From positions 4,092,001 to 4,156,000 of the forward strand of contig NZ_CP087196.1 of the NCBI RefSeq assembly GCF_024749285.1: a stretch of DNA of 64,000 nt, written 5' to 3'. A program made the translations under genes and the position numbers. The notes under the pieces were generated by a model that saw only the letters and a program-made list of their open reading frames with translations, was not told where the DNA came from and made no database searches. The stretch comes from Pseudomonas sp. B21-015 (GTDB taxonomy: Bacteria > Pseudomonadota > Gammaproteobacteria > Pseudomonadales > Pseudomonadaceae). This document shows positions 22,816 through 33,239 of the stretch, piece by piece (position 1 is the first letter of the stretch; every line of letters begins with the position of its first letter).

Positions 22816-24060
22816 TTACGAATACCGCAACGCGGTAGCCGGCTCGACCTTCGCCGCCCGCCACGCCGGATACAGCGTCGCCAGAAAGCTCATGATGAAA
22901 CCGGCGGAACAGATCAACAACACATCCGCCCCCTGCAATTCGGACGGCAAGTTACTGACGAAGTACACATCGGAACTGAAGATGTGCTGCCCGCTGACCC
23001 GCTCCATCCAGCCCACCAGTTCACTGACGTTCAACGCCGCGATCACGCCCAGCACGCCGCCAATCAAGGTGCCGACAATCCCGATCACCGTGCCCTGCAC
23101 CATGAAGATCGCCATGATCTGCCGAGGTGTCGCGCCGATGGTGCGCAGGATCGCGATGTCCGCGCCCTTGTCGTTCACCACCATGATCAGGGTGGCGATG
23201 ATGTTGAACGCCGCCACGGCCACGATCATCAGCAACAACAGGCCGATCATGGTTTTTTCCATCTTCATTGCGCTGAACAGACTGCCCTGGGTGTGGGTCC
23301 AGTCGTCAGCCTTGTAAGCGGCGCCCAGGCCCGTCGCGATATCGCTCGATACTTGCGGCGCAGCGTACAGATCCTTCACCGCCAGACGCACGCTCTGCAC
23401 CTGATTCGGCTGCCAGTGCTGCATCTGCGCGGCATCGGCCATGTGAATCAGCGCCATCGAACCGTCCAGCTCGGCGCCGACCTTGAACACGCCCACCACG
23501 TTCAGCCGCTGCATGCGCGGGGTGATGCCGCCTGGTGCGGTGCTGACTTCCGGCACGATCAGGGTGATCTTGTCGCCGACATTCAAACGGAAGCGGCGAG
23601 CGGTGATCTCGCCGACCACCACGCCGAACTCGCCCGGCTTCAAGGCGTCGAGACGTCCCTGAACAATGTGCTTGGCAACGATCGACACCTTGCCTTCCAG
23701 CGCCGGGTCGACACCGCTGACCTGGATCGGCTGCATCGTGCCCTTGTAGGACAGCATGCCTTCCATCTCGGTGAACGGCACGGCGGCGGTGACTTCAGGA
23801 TTCTTCATCGCCGCGGCGGCCACCGGCTGCCAATCGTCGATAGGGTTCACGCCGACGATGGTCGCGTGGGGCACCATACCGAGGATGCGCGAACTCATTT
23901 CGCGCTGGAAGCCGTTCATCACCGACAGCACCACGATCATTGCCAGCACGCCGAGGGCGAGACCGATCATCGAGGTCATCGAGATGAAGGAAACAAAGCG
24001 ATTGCGGCGCTTGGCGCGGGTATAGCGCGTGCCGATAAAGATCGATAACGGTCTGAACAT
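22816..24060 (-). CDS. lolE: Lipoprotein-releasing ABC permease LolE
   Basis: The 414-residue permease has four predicted membrane segments (one near 25-45, three in the last 150 residues) and a large periplasmic domain, the MacB/FtsX-like plan of LolC and LolE. The start [20 protein letters not shown] and the segment [15 protein letters not shown] match its neighbour LolC, showing an old tandem duplication. It releases outer-membrane lipoproteins for LolA. ATG 24060 was preferred to 24099 by comparison with the lolC start. A terminator-like hairpin lies just upstream. Confidence 0.9.
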   Translation of the reverse strand: MFRPLSIFIGTRYTRAKRRNRFVSFISMTSMIGLALGVLAMIVVLSVMNGFQREMSSRILGMVPHATIVGVNPIDDWQPVAAAAMKNPEVTAAVPFTEMEGMLSYKGTMQPIQVSGVDPALEGKVSIVAKHIVQGRLDALKPGEFGVVVGEITARRFRLNVGDKITLIVPEVSTAPGGITPRMQRLNVVGVFKVGAELDGSMALIHMADAAQMQHWQPNQVQSVRLAVKDLYAAPQVSSDIATGLGAAYKADDWTHTQGSLFSAMKMEKTMIGLLLLMIVAVAAFNIIATLIMVVNDKGADIAILRTIGATPRQIMAIFMVQGTVIGIVGTLIGGVLGVIAALNVSELVGWMERVSGQHIFSSDVYFVSNLPSELQGADVLLICSAGFIMSFLATLYPAWRAAKVEPATALRYS

Positions 24061-24073
24061 TCGCTGGGGCACC

Positions 24074-24116
24074 GTATAAAAATAAAAGACCCGACGCACT
24101 GTTCAGTGCGCCGGGT
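24074..24116 (-). terminator. Terminator-like hairpin between lolD and lolE
   Basis: On the minus strand a 12-bp stem with one mismatch (ACCCGGCGCACT / AGTGCGTCGGGT) and a 4-base loop is followed by CTTTTATTTTTAT. It lies 10 bases downstream of the lolD stop and upstream of lolE. It may lower lolE expression relative to lolCD. Confidence 0.72.
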
Positions 24117-24125
24117 TTCAGCCAA

Positions 24126-24809
24126 TCAGATGGGGGTCAGGCAACCTTCCTGCAAATGCAGGACGCGATCCATCTGGCGAGCCAGGTTCATGTCGTGGGT
24201 CACCACCAGGAACGCCGTGCGCATCGAGGTGCTGAGTTCCAGCATCAAATCCTGAATGCCCTGGGCGGTGTGGGAGTCGAGGTTGCCGGTCGGCTCGTCG
24301 AGCATCACCAGGCCTGGCTTGTTCACCAGGGCACGGGCGATGGCCACACGCTGGCGTTCACCACCGGACAATTCCGCCGGTTTGTGCTCCAGACGATGAC
24401 CCAGCCCTACCCGCTCCAGCAACGCCGTCGCACGCTGACGCGCTTGCGGGATCGCGGTTTTACCGATCAGCAGCGGCATGCAGACGTTTTCCAGCGCGGT
24501 GAACTCAGGCAGCAAGTGGTGGAACTGGTAAACGAAACCCAGCGACCGGTTGCGCAACAGGCCACGGGCCTTTTCGTTCAACGCCGAGAGCTCTTCACCG
24601 GCCAGCCAGACGCTGCCCTTGGTCGGTGTATCGAGGCCGCCCAGCAGGTTGAGCAAGGTACTTTTGCCCGAACCCGACGTACCGACGATCGCCACGCGCT
24701 CACCCGGATGCAGTTCCAGTTGCAGGCCGGCCAGAACCTCTACCGATTCCGGGCCTTCCACGTAGGATTTGCCCAGGTTGCGGCAGCTCAAGATTGCTTT
24801 ATCACTCAT
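24126..24809 (-). CDS. lolD: Lipoprotein-releasing ABC ATPase LolD
   Basis: The 227-residue ATPase has Walker [12 protein letters not shown], the Q-loop region [12 protein letters not shown], the ABC signature [15 protein letters not shown] and Walker [13 protein letters not shown]. It powers lipoprotein release by LolCE. ATG 24809 ([16 protein letters not shown]) is the usual start. An ATG 15 bases upstream (24824) overlaps the lolC stop and is also possible. The gene lies between lolC and lolE in the standard order. Confidence 0.93.
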   Translation of the reverse strand: MSDKAILSCRNLGKSYVEGPESVEVLAGLQLELHPGERVAIVGTSGSGKSTLLNLLGGLDTPTKGSVWLAGEELSALNEKARGLLRNRSLGFVYQFHHLLPEFTALENVCMPLLIGKTAIPQARQRATALLERVGLGHRLEHKPAELSGGERQRVAIARALVNKPGLVMLDEPTGNLDSHTAQGIQDLMLELSTSMRTAFLVVTHDMNLARQMDRVLHLQEGCLTPI

Positions 24810-24816
24810 GCCCGAC

Positions 24817-26067
24817 TCACTCATAACGTAGCGCCTCCGCAGGCTGGGTGCGCGCGGCACGCCAGGCTGGATACAGGGTGGCGAGGAAACTCAGGACCAA
24901 CGCGGCGGCGCAGACCATCAACACATCCTGGCTCTGCACTTGCGACGGCAGGTAATCGATGAAATACACGTCGGCGTTCAGGAACTTGTGGCCAATCAGC
25001 CCTTCAAGGGCCGAGATCGCGGCGCTGACGTTCAGCGCGGCGAAGATCCCGACCACGGCGCCAATCAGCGTACCGACCACGCCAATGACCGTGCCCTGGA
25101 CCATGAAGATCGCCATGATTTGCCCCGGCGTGGAGCCAAGAGTGCGAAGAATCGCGATATCGCCCTTCTTGTCGTTCACCACCATCACCAGCGTGGAAAT
25201 GATGTTGAACGCAGCGACGGCGACGATCAGCAGCAACAGCAGGCCGATCATCGCTTTCTCCATGCGGATCGCCTGATACAGATTGCCGTGGGTGCGGGTC
25301 CAGTCGCGGGCGTAATACTTGTCTTCGCCAAGCTGCTGGGCGATGGTCCACGCGGTGCGCGGCGCCTGGAACAGGTCGTCGAACTTCAACCGCAGGCCCT
25401 GGACCTGATCCGGTTGCCAGCGGTGCAGCTTGGCCAGATCCTGCAGGTTGGTGAGGCCCAGATAGCCGTCCAGCTCACCGGCGCCGACATGGAAGATGCC
25501 GACCACGGTAAAGCGTTTCATGCGCGGGAACATCCCGGCCGGGGTCACGGTGACTTCCGGCGCGACAAACGTCAGCTTGTCGCCGACCGCCACGCCGAGC
25601 TTGGCCGCGGCCTTGTCGCCGATGACGATGCCGAAACTGCCCGGCGCCAGGTCGTCGAGTTTGCCCTGCTGCATGAAGTTATCGATGATCGACACCTGCC
25701 GTTCCTGCACAGGATCGATGGCATTGAGCAGCACTTTGGACACCCTGCCGTTGTTGGTCAGCAGGCCCTGCATCTGGACGAAGGGCGCAACCGCCGCCAC
25801 CTGCGGGTTCTGCTTGACCTTGGCGGCCAGGCTTTGCCAGTCGCTGATCGGCTCGCCAGACTCGATGGTCGCGTGGGGCACCATGCCCAGCACGCGGGTG
25901 CGCATTTCATGATCGAAGCCGTTCATGACCGACAGCACGACGATCATCACGACCACGCCGAGGGCGAGTCCGATCATCGAGGTCAGGGAAATGAACGACA
26001 CAAAATGATTGCGACGCTTTGCACGGGTATAACGCGTGCCAATAAATACGAAGAGAGGTCTGAACAT
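24817..26067 (-). CDS. lolC: Lipoprotein-releasing ABC permease LolC
   Basis: The 416-residue first gene of the lol operon has the same plan as LolE: one N-terminal membrane segment ([20 protein letters not shown]), a long periplasmic part, and three C-terminal membrane segments (with [20 protein letters not shown]). Together with LolD and LolE it extracts mature lipoproteins from the inner membrane. Its promoter shares the 94-base gap with the divergent PilZ gene. Confidence 0.9.
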   Translation of the reverse strand: MFRPLFVFIGTRYTRAKRRNHFVSFISLTSMIGLALGVVVMIVVLSVMNGFDHEMRTRVLGMVPHATIESGEPISDWQSLAAKVKQNPQVAAVAPFVQMQGLLTNNGRVSKVLLNAIDPVQERQVSIIDNFMQQGKLDDLAPGSFGIVIGDKAAAKLGVAVGDKLTFVAPEVTVTPAGMFPRMKRFTVVGIFHVGAGELDGYLGLTNLQDLAKLHRWQPDQVQGLRLKFDDLFQAPRTAWTIAQQLGEDKYYARDWTRTHGNLYQAIRMEKAMIGLLLLLIVAVAAFNIISTLVMVVNDKKGDIAILRTLGSTPGQIMAIFMVQGTVIGVVGTLIGAVVGIFAALNVSAAISALEGLIGHKFLNADVYFIDYLPSQVQSQDVLMVCAAALVLSFLATLYPAWRAARTQPAEALRYE

Positions 26068-26161
26068 GTCGGGGCTTGTTCGGAGGGAAAAGGAACGTCC
26101 TTGTGGCGGGGGTCGATAACCAGCTTTACACTCAGACCACCGCCGCTACCATGGGTTCGCC

Positions 26162-26743
26162 ATGTCGACATTAGATGAAGAAGATCGCCGCGAATACTAC
26201 CGTATCGAGGACACGATCGCACTGGAAATTAGGTCCCTGTCTGCTCCCGAAGCCGCAGGCCAGGAAGTGTTGCAGGATGCTTCCCCACTGTTCAACCTGC
26301 TCAGCGAACTGCACCTGAGCGAATTCGAGTCCCAACACCTGCTGCGCCAGATCAGCGAGCGCGACCGCAACACTGCCGCTTTCCTGAAATCACAGAACAA
26401 ACGCATCGATCTGCTAAGCCAAGTGGTCGCCCTGACCGTACTCGGACAGATCGGCGAACCACAGCCAGTGATCATCTCCGAAGGGGGCATCGACTTTCAG
26501 CATCCGACGCCCATCGCCATCGGCGCGCACCTGTCGGTCAAACTGGTGCTGATGCCGCAAGCCCTCGGCCTGTTGCTGCGGGCCCGTGTCACCCATTGCG
26601 ACCGCAAGGGCGACGGCTATGACATCGGCACCGAGTTCGAATACTTGTCCGATGCCCAGCGGCAATTGCTGGCCCGCTATATCTTGCAGCGTCAGGCACA
26701 AGAACGACGCCTGGCACGCGAACAAAACGAAACCGGCCATTAA
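26162..26743 (+). CDS. PilZ-domain protein with long N-terminal region
   Basis: The 193-residue protein starts MSTLDEEDRREYYRIEDTIA, giving the RxxxR-like PilZ entry (RREYYRIED). A helical insert (residues about 30-95) follows, and then the barrel, with SEGGIDFQHPTPIAIGAHL in place of the DxSxxG loop and GYDIGTEFEYL near the end. It is the conserved neighbour of lolCDE in Pseudomonas. Binding of c-di-GMP is plausible but weaker than for the short PilZ protein at 16637 because the second motif is altered. Confidence 0.85.
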   Translation: MSTLDEEDRREYYRIEDTIALEIRSLSAPEAAGQEVLQDASPLFNLLSELHLSEFESQHLLRQISERDRNTAAFLKSQNKRIDLLSQVVALTVLGQIGEPQPVIISEGGIDFQHPTPIAIGAHLSVKLVLMPQALGLLLRARVTHCDRKGDGYDIGTEFEYLSDAQRQLLARYILQRQAQERRLAREQNETGH

Positions 26744-26756
26744 TTAAGGAAGAACC

Positions 26757-27479
26757 GTGACTCTCATCTACGGCCATCGCGGCGCCAAGGGCGAAGCACC
26801 GGAAAACACCCTGACCAGCTTTCAGCAATGCCTCAAGCACGGCGTGCGCCGCTGCGAACTGGACCTGCACCTGTCCAGGGACGGCGAGTTGATGGTCATC
26901 CACGACCCGACCCTCAAGCGCACCACCGACCGCCGCGGCAAAGTGGCCGAGCACACGGCCGCGCAATTGGTGACCTACGACGCGCGCAAGGGCGGCCCGG
27001 GCTGGATCAAGCCCTGCCCGATTCCAACGCTGGAAGAATTATTCGAGAAATGCGACTTCGAGCATTGGCAGCTGGAAGTCAAAAGCGCTTCACGCACCCG
27101 TGCCGCGACCACCGTGCTGGCGATCCGTGAAATGGCGCAGCGTTTCGGCATGCGGGACAAGATCACGATTACGTCGAGTTCGCGCGAAGTGTTGAAAGCC
27201 GCGCTGGACCTGGTGCCGGACGTGTCTCGCGGACTGGTGGCCGAGTACGCCTGGCTCGACCCGCTGAAGGTCGCGCAAAACTATGGCTGTGAGATGCTGG
27301 CGCTGAACTGGACCCTGTGTACGCCGGAACGCCTGCAGAAGGCGCAGCGTCAGGGGCTGCATGTGTCGGTGTGGACAGTCAACGAGCCCGCGCTGATGCG
27401 CAGGCTCGCCGACTTCGGCGTTGACAGCCTGATTACAGACTTTCCCGGTTTGGCCACTGCCACGCTCGAGAATTGCTGA
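26757..27479 (+). CDS. Glycerophosphodiester phosphodiesterase
   Basis: The 240-residue GDPD-family enzyme starts at GTG 26757. It shows the family signature YGHRGAKGEAPENTLTSF, metal ligands in CELDLHLSRDGELMVIHD (Glu, Asp, His) and a TIM-barrel end SVWTVNEPALMRRLADFGVD. No signal peptide is seen, so it is cytoplasmic, cleaving glycerophosphodiesters to glycerol-3-phosphate and an alcohol. It follows the PilZ gene by 13 bases and is probably co-transcribed with it. Confidence 0.92.
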   Translation: MTLIYGHRGAKGEAPENTLTSFQQCLKHGVRRCELDLHLSRDGELMVIHDPTLKRTTDRRGKVAEHTAAQLVTYDARKGGPGWIKPCPIPTLEELFEKCDFEHWQLEVKSASRTRAATTVLAIREMAQRFGMRDKITITSSSREVLKAALDLVPDVSRGLVAEYAWLDPLKVAQNYGCEMLALNWTLCTPERLQKAQRQGLHVSVWTVNEPALMRRLADFGVDSLITDFPGLATATLENC

Positions 27480-27521
27480 AATCGGTCTCCCCGGCCGGCT
27501 CAGGCCACCGGCCGGAGCCGC

Positions 27522-28916
27522 TCAAAAAAGCCGGTTGAGGCCATCGTACGCCGCTACCCGATAGGCTTCGGCCATGGTCGGGTAGTTGAACGTCGTGTTG
27601 ACGAAGTACTTCAGGGTGTTCTGTTCGCCCGGCTGGTTCATGATCGCCTGACCGATGTGCACGATCTCCGACGCCTGATAACCGAAGCAGTGAACGCCCA
27701 GCACTTCCAGCGTCTCGCGGTGGAACAGGATCTTCAGCATGCCTTGCGGCTCGCCGGCGATCTGCGCACGCGCCATGCTCTTGAAGAACGCCTTGCCCAC
27801 TTCGTACGGCACCTTGGCCTGAGTCAGCTCCTGCTCGTTCTTGCCGATCGAGCTGATCTCCGGAATGGTGTAGATGCCGGTAGGCACGTCGTTGACGAAG
27901 CGCCAGCTGTTGTTATCGACAATGCTGCCAGCGGCCGAACGGCCCTGGTCGTGAGCGGCACTGGCCAGGCTCGGCCAGCCAATCACGTCACCGGCACCAT
28001 AAATGTTCGGCACGCAGGTGCGGTAGTTCTCGTCGACTTCGATCTGGCCACGGCTGTTGACTTTCACGCCGATGTTTTCCAGACCCAGTGCGTCGGTGTT
28101 ACCGGTTCGACCGTTGCACCAGAGCAAGGCGTCGGCCTTGATCTTCTTGCCGGATTTCAGGTGCAGGATCACGCCGTTGTCTACGCCTTCGACGCGGTCG
28201 TAGTCTTCGTTGTGGCGAACCGTGATGTTGTTGTTGCTGAAGTGGTAGCTCAGGGCCTGGGAAATCTCCGAGTCGAGGAAACTCAGCAATTGACCACGGT
28301 TGTCCACCAGCTCAACCAATACACCCAGACCACTGAAGATCGACGCGTATTCGCAACCGATCACGCCGGCGCCGTAGACGATGAGTTTGCGCGGTGTATG
28401 GCCGAGGCTGAGGATAGTGTCGCTATCGTAGATACGCGGGTGATGGAAATCGATGTCTGCCGGGCGATAAGGACGCGAGCCAGTAGCGATGATGATGTGC
28501 TTGGCCACCAGTTTTTCGACCACGCCATTGGCGCACACCACTTCGATGGTTTGCTCGTCGGCGAAGCTGCCGGTGCCGAAGAACACGTCGACGCGGTTAC
28601 GGGCGTAGTAGCCGGTGCGCGAGGCGACTTGTTTGGCGATGACTTTTTCAGCGCTTTTCAACACGTCCGGGAACGAGAACCAGCGCGGTTCGCCAATCGC
28701 CCGGAACATCGGGTTGGTGTTGAACTGCATGATCTGCCGGACCGAGTGACGCAAGGCCTTGGACGGGATGGTGCCCAGGTGGGTGCAGTTGCCGCCGACC
28801 TGCCGACGGCTATCGACCATCGCCACCTTGCGCCCTGCCTTGGCGGCGTTCATTGCCGCGCCTTCCCCCGCCGGGCCGGAACCCAACACCACCACATCGT
28901 AGTTGTAGACAGCCAT
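27522..28916 (-). CDS. sthA: Soluble pyridine nucleotide transhydrogenase
   Basis: The 464-residue flavoprotein has FAD motif [17 protein letters not shown] (12-28), the active region [16 protein letters not shown] where the second redox cysteine of lipoamide dehydrogenases is replaced, NAD(P) motif [18 protein letters not shown], and a C-terminal dimer domain ([19 protein letters not shown]). It converts NADPH plus NAD to NADP plus NADH. Length and neighbours match Pseudomonas sthA. Confidence 0.96.
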   Translation of the reverse strand: MAVYNYDVVVLGSGPAGEGAAMNAAKAGRKVAMVDSRRQVGGNCTHLGTIPSKALRHSVRQIMQFNTNPMFRAIGEPRWFSFPDVLKSAEKVIAKQVASRTGYYARNRVDVFFGTGSFADEQTIEVVCANGVVEKLVAKHIIIATGSRPYRPADIDFHHPRIYDSDTILSLGHTPRKLIVYGAGVIGCEYASIFSGLGVLVELVDNRGQLLSFLDSEISQALSYHFSNNNITVRHNEDYDRVEGVDNGVILHLKSGKKIKADALLWCNGRTGNTDALGLENIGVKVNSRGQIEVDENYRTCVPNIYGAGDVIGWPSLASAAHDQGRSAAGSIVDNNSWRFVNDVPTGIYTIPEISSIGKNEQELTQAKVPYEVGKAFFKSMARAQIAGEPQGMLKILFHRETLEVLGVHCFGYQASEIVHIGQAIMNQPGEQNTLKYFVNTTFNYPTMAEAYRVAAYDGLNRLF

Positions 28917-29124
28917 GCGTACTCCTCAGAACAGGCCGCGGCGCCCTCGGCACCTGCGGCTAAATCACGCCGATCGGCGGCGCGAAGGAACAATTTGGGG
29001 CCAGTGCAGAACCCGGACACAGTCTATAGAAGCGTCAACGCCGCGCACATTAACCCTTGGTCGCGTCGTAGGCTAGTTTTGCCTGCACTACAACGCCATC
29101 GAAAAATGCTTTTTGATGCCGCAA

Positions 29125-30174
29125 TCACTCGGTTTTCTCACCCGCCAGGCGTTCAAAAGCCTGATTGGTGCGTGTAACAAACCCTGTATCGGCACGAATC
29201 ACAAAGAATGCAGCAATGTCATGGGTTTGGGCATAGTCCCAACCCCGTTCAGGGCCAAGAATCAGCAACAGCGTCGATAAGCCATCGGCCATCAATGCTG
29301 AAGGATGAATCACCGTGACTGATGCCAGGGTGTGCAGGACCGGTGTTCCGGTGCGGGCATCAAAGGTGTGGGAATAGCGCCGACCACCCTGCTCGAAATA
29401 ATTACGGTAGTCGCCGGAGGTGGACACGCCGTAGCCGTCGACAGCGATGATGCGTTTGGCCACTTGTTGGTCATCGCGAGGCTCTTCCAGGGCGATGCGC
29501 CATGGTGAACCGTCGAGTTTTTTGCCGACGGCCTTGAGCTCGCCGGTGGCTTCAGCTAGGTAGTCGTGGATGCCCAACGCTTCAAGTTTTGCGGCAATCG
29601 TGTCGACCGCGTAACCGGCCGCGATGCTGTTGAAGTCGACCTCGACCGCAGCATCCTTGCACAACCGGTCACCGTCGATGCGCAAGTGGCTGTGGCCGAC
29701 GCGCTGCTGCACCTCGGCCAGCGCTTCGGCACTCGGGACTTTTTCCTCACGCGCTTGCGGGCCAAATCCCCAGAGGTTGAGCAGCGGCTCCACCGTCAGG
29801 TCATAGGAGCCTTCGCTTTGCGAAGACAATCGCTCGCCGACGCGGACCAATTCGAGGATCGGCGCAGGCATTGTCTGGCAGTGGTTGGCGGGCAAGTTAT
29901 TGAAGCGTTCGATGTCGGAGTCACTGCGATAGGTCGACATCTGCTGATCGATATCAGCGAGGATCTTTTCGACCTGGACGCGGACTTCCGCCGGGGCGGG
30001 AAGACCGGCATGGCGCACGTACTTGATCGAATAACTGCTGCCCATCGTCGGGCCGTCGAAGCGTTCCAGGCTGTCGCCGTTGCCGCAACCGGACAAAACA
30101 CCGACCAGCATCACAAGCCCACGCCACCGTCCAGTTAACAAATCTTCATCTCCCCTCAAAACCGCGCCCGCCAT
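29125..30174 (-). CDS. apbE: FAD:protein FMN transferase ApbE (lipoprotein)
   Basis: The 349-residue ApbE attaches FMN to target flavoproteins using FAD. It has a lipobox LSGC near residue 30 after a hydrophobic stretch, so it is exported and lipid-anchored. Core phrases are [45 protein letters not shown] and [11 protein letters not shown]. In P. aeruginosa a related gene ends the nqr operon, but no nqr gene is adjacent here, so its client is elsewhere. The true start may be somewhat downstream of ATG 30174. Confidence 0.9.
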   Translation of the reverse strand: MAGAVLRGDEDLLTGRWRGLVMLVGVLSGCGNGDSLERFDGPTMGSSYSIKYVRHAGLPAPAEVRVQVEKILADIDQQMSTYRSDSDIERFNNLPANHCQTMPAPILELVRVGERLSSQSEGSYDLTVEPLLNLWGFGPQAREEKVPSAEALAEVQQRVGHSHLRIDGDRLCKDAAVEVDFNSIAAGYAVDTIAAKLEALGIHDYLAEATGELKAVGKKLDGSPWRIALEEPRDDQQVAKRIIAVDGYGVSTSGDYRNYFEQGGRRYSHTFDARTGTPVLHTLASVTVIHPSALMADGLSTLLLILGPERGWDYAQTHDIAAFFVIRADTGFVTRTNQAFERLAGEKTE

Positions 30175-30257
30175 TATGGGCCTCAGAGCGCATGGGAGCG
30201 AGGCCTGCCCCGGCGCCAGTCAGTCAAAACAAGACTTACCAGCGTGAGTACCTACAA

Positions 30258-31559
30258 ATGTCTTCCAACACGAGCAAAGGCAAAGCGATTTTTCGCGTTG
30301 TCAGCGGTAACTTTCTCGAAATGTTCGACTTCATGGTCTACGGCTTTTACGCCACGGCCATTGCCAAAACCTTCTTTCCTGCCGATAGCGCGTTTGCTTC
30401 ACTGATGCTGTCGCTGGCCACTTTCGGCGCCGGCTTCCTGATGCGTCCGCTGGGGGCGATTTTTCTCGGCGCCTACATCGACCGCCATGGCCGCCGCAAA
30501 GGCCTGATCATCACACTCGCGATGATGGCCGCCGGCACCGTGCTGATTGCCTGCGTGCCGGGTTACGCCACGCTAGGTGTCGCGGCGCCACTGATCGTAT
30601 TGTTCGGTCGTCTGTTGCAAGGCTTCTCGGCAGGTGTGGAACTGGGCGGTGTGTCGGTGTACCTCGCCGAAATCTCCACACCGGGCCGCAAAGGCTTCTT
30701 CGTCAGTTGGCAGTCCGCCAGTCAGCAAGCTGCGGTGGTATTCGCCGGCCTGCTCGGCGTGGGTTTGAACCATTGGCTGAGCCCCGAAGAAATGGGTGAG
30801 TGGGGCTGGCGCGTGCCGTTTCTGATCGGCTGCATGATCGTGCCGGTAATCTTCGTGATCCGCCGTTCGCTGGAAGAAACCCCGGAGTTCCAGGCACGTA
30901 AACACCGCCCTACCCTGCAGGACATCGTCCGCTCGATCGGTCAGAACTTCGGCATCGTCCTCGCCGGCATGGCGCTGGTGGTGATGACCACGGTGTCGTT
31001 CTACCTGATCACCGCCTACACCCCGACCTTCGGCAAAGCCGAACTGCATTTGTCGGATCTGGATGCGTTGCTGGTGACAGTGTGCATCGGCCTGTCGAAC
31101 TTCTTCTGGTTGCCGGTGATGGGAGCGCTTTCCGACAAGATCGGACGCAAACCCCTGCTGTTGGCAGCGACGATTCTGGCAATCCTCACGGCTTATCCGG
31201 CGCTGTCGTGGCTGGTGGCGAACCCCAGCTTCAGCCATTTGCTGATTGTCGAGTTGTGGCTGTCGTTCCTGTATGGCTCGTACAACGGCGCCATGGTGGT
31301 GGCCCTGACCGAAATCATGCCGGTGGAAGTTCGTACGACCGGTTTCTCCCTGGCCTACAGCCTGGCGACCGCAACGTTCGGGGGGTTCACCCCTGCGGCC
31401 TGTACGTACCTGATCCATGTGCTGGACAACAAGGCGGCGCCGGGGATCTGGCTCAGTGGCGCGGCGGTGCTGGGATTGATCGCAACGCTGGTGTTGTTCC
31501 GTGGCAATCGTCATGCGTTGCGCACGGCGCAAGCGGCAATCGTCGGCGGCACTCACTAA
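30258..31559 (+). CDS. MHS-family MFS proton symporter, citrate/tricarballylate type
   Basis: The 433-residue transporter has 12 predicted membrane helices and metabolite:H+ symporter features: [15 protein letters not shown] (residues 17-31), [12 protein letters not shown] in loop 2-3, and [15 protein letters not shown] in helix 4. It is closest in feel to CitA/TcuC citrate and tricarballylate carriers; the substrate is inferred. ATG 30258 ([19 protein letters not shown]) was chosen because the upstream 22 codons look non-coding. No catabolic genes adjoin it. Confidence 0.85.
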   Translation: MSSNTSKGKAIFRVVSGNFLEMFDFMVYGFYATAIAKTFFPADSAFASLMLSLATFGAGFLMRPLGAIFLGAYIDRHGRRKGLIITLAMMAAGTVLIACVPGYATLGVAAPLIVLFGRLLQGFSAGVELGGVSVYLAEISTPGRKGFFVSWQSASQQAAVVFAGLLGVGLNHWLSPEEMGEWGWRVPFLIGCMIVPVIFVIRRSLEETPEFQARKHRPTLQDIVRSIGQNFGIVLAGMALVVMTTVSFYLITAYTPTFGKAELHLSDLDALLVTVCIGLSNFFWLPVMGALSDKIGRKPLLLAATILAILTAYPALSWLVANPSFSHLLIVELWLSFLYGSYNGAMVVALTEIMPVEVRTTGFSLAYSLATATFGGFTPAACTYLIHVLDNKAAPGIWLSGAAVLGLIATLVLFRGNRHALRTAQAAIVGGTH

Positions 31560-31689
31560 AAGGTGCGGAACCTGTGGGAGCGGTACGGCGCCCTTACGCT
31601 GAGTCACATCGAGGAAGTTGACGCCAATCGCCTCCTACCGCGACGTACGGGGGAGTATCGGCATTCGATTTCAGTTGAACAATATAGCT

Positions 31690-33111
31690 TCACTGCAGTT
31701 CATTACTGCATGCGGTGCAGCAGTGTGAAACTCGCGGCGCCAATGCGATAACAAAGGCCAGGACGATCAACACCCCGGCGACGGCAAACGTGATCCGCAT
31801 ACCGTTGGCGATGGCTGCGGGAGAAGCTGTGGTGATGTCTGCCGTCGCCGAGGCGAGCGTAAACACAGCGCCCATGACCGAGGCCCCGGTGATCAGCCCA
31901 AGATTGCGCGACAGGCTGAGCAGGCCGGAAATCACGCCGCGCTGGTCCGGGCGGATGTCGGTCATGATCGCGGTGTTGTTGGCCGCCTGGAACAACGCGT
32001 AGCTGGCCGTGATCACCGCAATGGGCGCGAGGTAACCGAGGATACCGAACCCCGCGGGCATCATCGATAAAGCACCCGCACCGAGCACCATTGCCGCGAG
32101 CCCGACAAGGGTCATGCGTCGAGTGCCAAAACGGTCCACCAGGCGACCGGCCGGTACACCGCTCAATGCAGCCACCAGCGGGCCGACCGACAAGGTGAGG
32201 CCGACAAGCGCCGCACCGAGCCCAAGTGCACCCGAAAGATAAAACGGCCCGACCACCAGCGTCGCCATCATTACCGTCGAAACGAGCGTGCTCATGGCCA
32301 GGCTTGCGCTCAATCCCGGCTGCCTGAACAGCGCCAATTTGATCAATGGCGATGCAACCGTGGCCTCAACGAATATGAAAATTCCAGCGCCGAAAACTGC
32401 CGCCAGCAACAGCGCGATATTGAGCGGACCAACATCACCGTGGCCGATCGTCATGGCGAGCGCGTACGCCGCGAGCGTCAGCGCCAGCAGCAACGTGCCT
32501 GTCTTGTCGAAGCCCGCCCGCCCCGCTTTCGCCCGCCGCGAGTCCGCAGGCAAATAGCGATACGCGAGCCAGATATTCAGAACACCCAGCGGCACGTTGA
32601 TCAGAAAAATCGCCTGCCAGCCTACGCCGGCGATCAACATCCCACCGAGCGACGGCCCCAGCGTAGTGCCGATCGCCGACATCGTTCCGAGCAATCCCAT
32701 GGCGCTGCCGGTCTGTGCTTTCGGCACCGTCTCGCCGACAAACGCCACGGTCAGCGCCAGCATGATCGCCGCCCCGAGCCCCTGCACTGCCCGGGCGCCG
32801 ACCAGCCACCCAAGCGACGGCGCCACACCGCACGCCAGCGATGACAGGCTGAAAATAGTGATGCCCGCCAGCAGCAAGCGCCGACGGCCGACGATATCGC
32901 CGAGCCGTCCGACACTGACGATCAGCGTGGTGATCGCCAGCAGATACGCCAGAACGATCCACTGCACGTGCTGGAAGGAAGCATCGAACGCCTCGGCCAA
33001 CGTCGGCAATCCTGTATTGGCAATGCTGGTGTCGAGTGAAGGCATCAACATCGACAGCGAAAGGCTCGCAAGCGCCCAGCGCACCGAACCTGATTGAGTG
33101 ATGAGTTTCAT
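31690..33111 (-). CDS. DHA2-family MFS drug exporter
   Basis: The 473-residue pump has about 14 membrane segments. It carries DHA2 motifs: SLDTSIANTGLPTLAEAF in helix 1 (motif D1), GRLGDIVGRRRLL (motif A) and RAVQGLGAAIMLAL (motif B). It is divergent from a LysR regulator 128 bases away, which likely controls it. ATG 33111 (MKLITQSGSVRWALASL) was preferred because the longer frame to 33249 would overlap the regulator start. Confidence 0.88.
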   Translation of the reverse strand: MKLITQSGSVRWALASLSLSMLMPSLDTSIANTGLPTLAEAFDASFQHVQWIVLAYLLAITTLIVSVGRLGDIVGRRRLLLAGITIFSLSSLACGVAPSLGWLVGARAVQGLGAAIMLALTVAFVGETVPKAQTGSAMGLLGTMSAIGTTLGPSLGGMLIAGVGWQAIFLINVPLGVLNIWLAYRYLPADSRRAKAGRAGFDKTGTLLLALTLAAYALAMTIGHGDVGPLNIALLLAAVFGAGIFIFVEATVASPLIKLALFRQPGLSASLAMSTLVSTVMMATLVVGPFYLSGALGLGAALVGLTLSVGPLVAALSGVPAGRLVDRFGTRRMTLVGLAAMVLGAGALSMMPAGFGILGYLAPIAVITASYALFQAANNTAIMTDIRPDQRGVISGLLSLSRNLGLITGASVMGAVFTLASATADITTASPAAIANGMRITFAVAGVLIVLAFVIALAPRVSHCCTACSNELQ

Positions 33112-33239
33112 TATCTGGCCACGTCTGAAAGGTAGATCAGCAGCGTATGCCCGTGCATGACAAGGCGGAAGGCGCATGCTTTGCACTTGATAGTTGCGTT
33201 CAACGCCATGCCACCCCAACGCCGTGCTAATGTTGAGGC

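Noticed and set aside
22777-26178. Very long plus-strand frames opposite lolE and lolC (His/Asp/Arg-rich)
   Set aside because: Composition is typical of antisense shadows, and the minus-strand genes are certain.
27657-29177. 506-residue plus-strand frame opposite sthA
   Set aside because: Antisense shadow. sthA has all its flavoprotein motifs on the minus strand.
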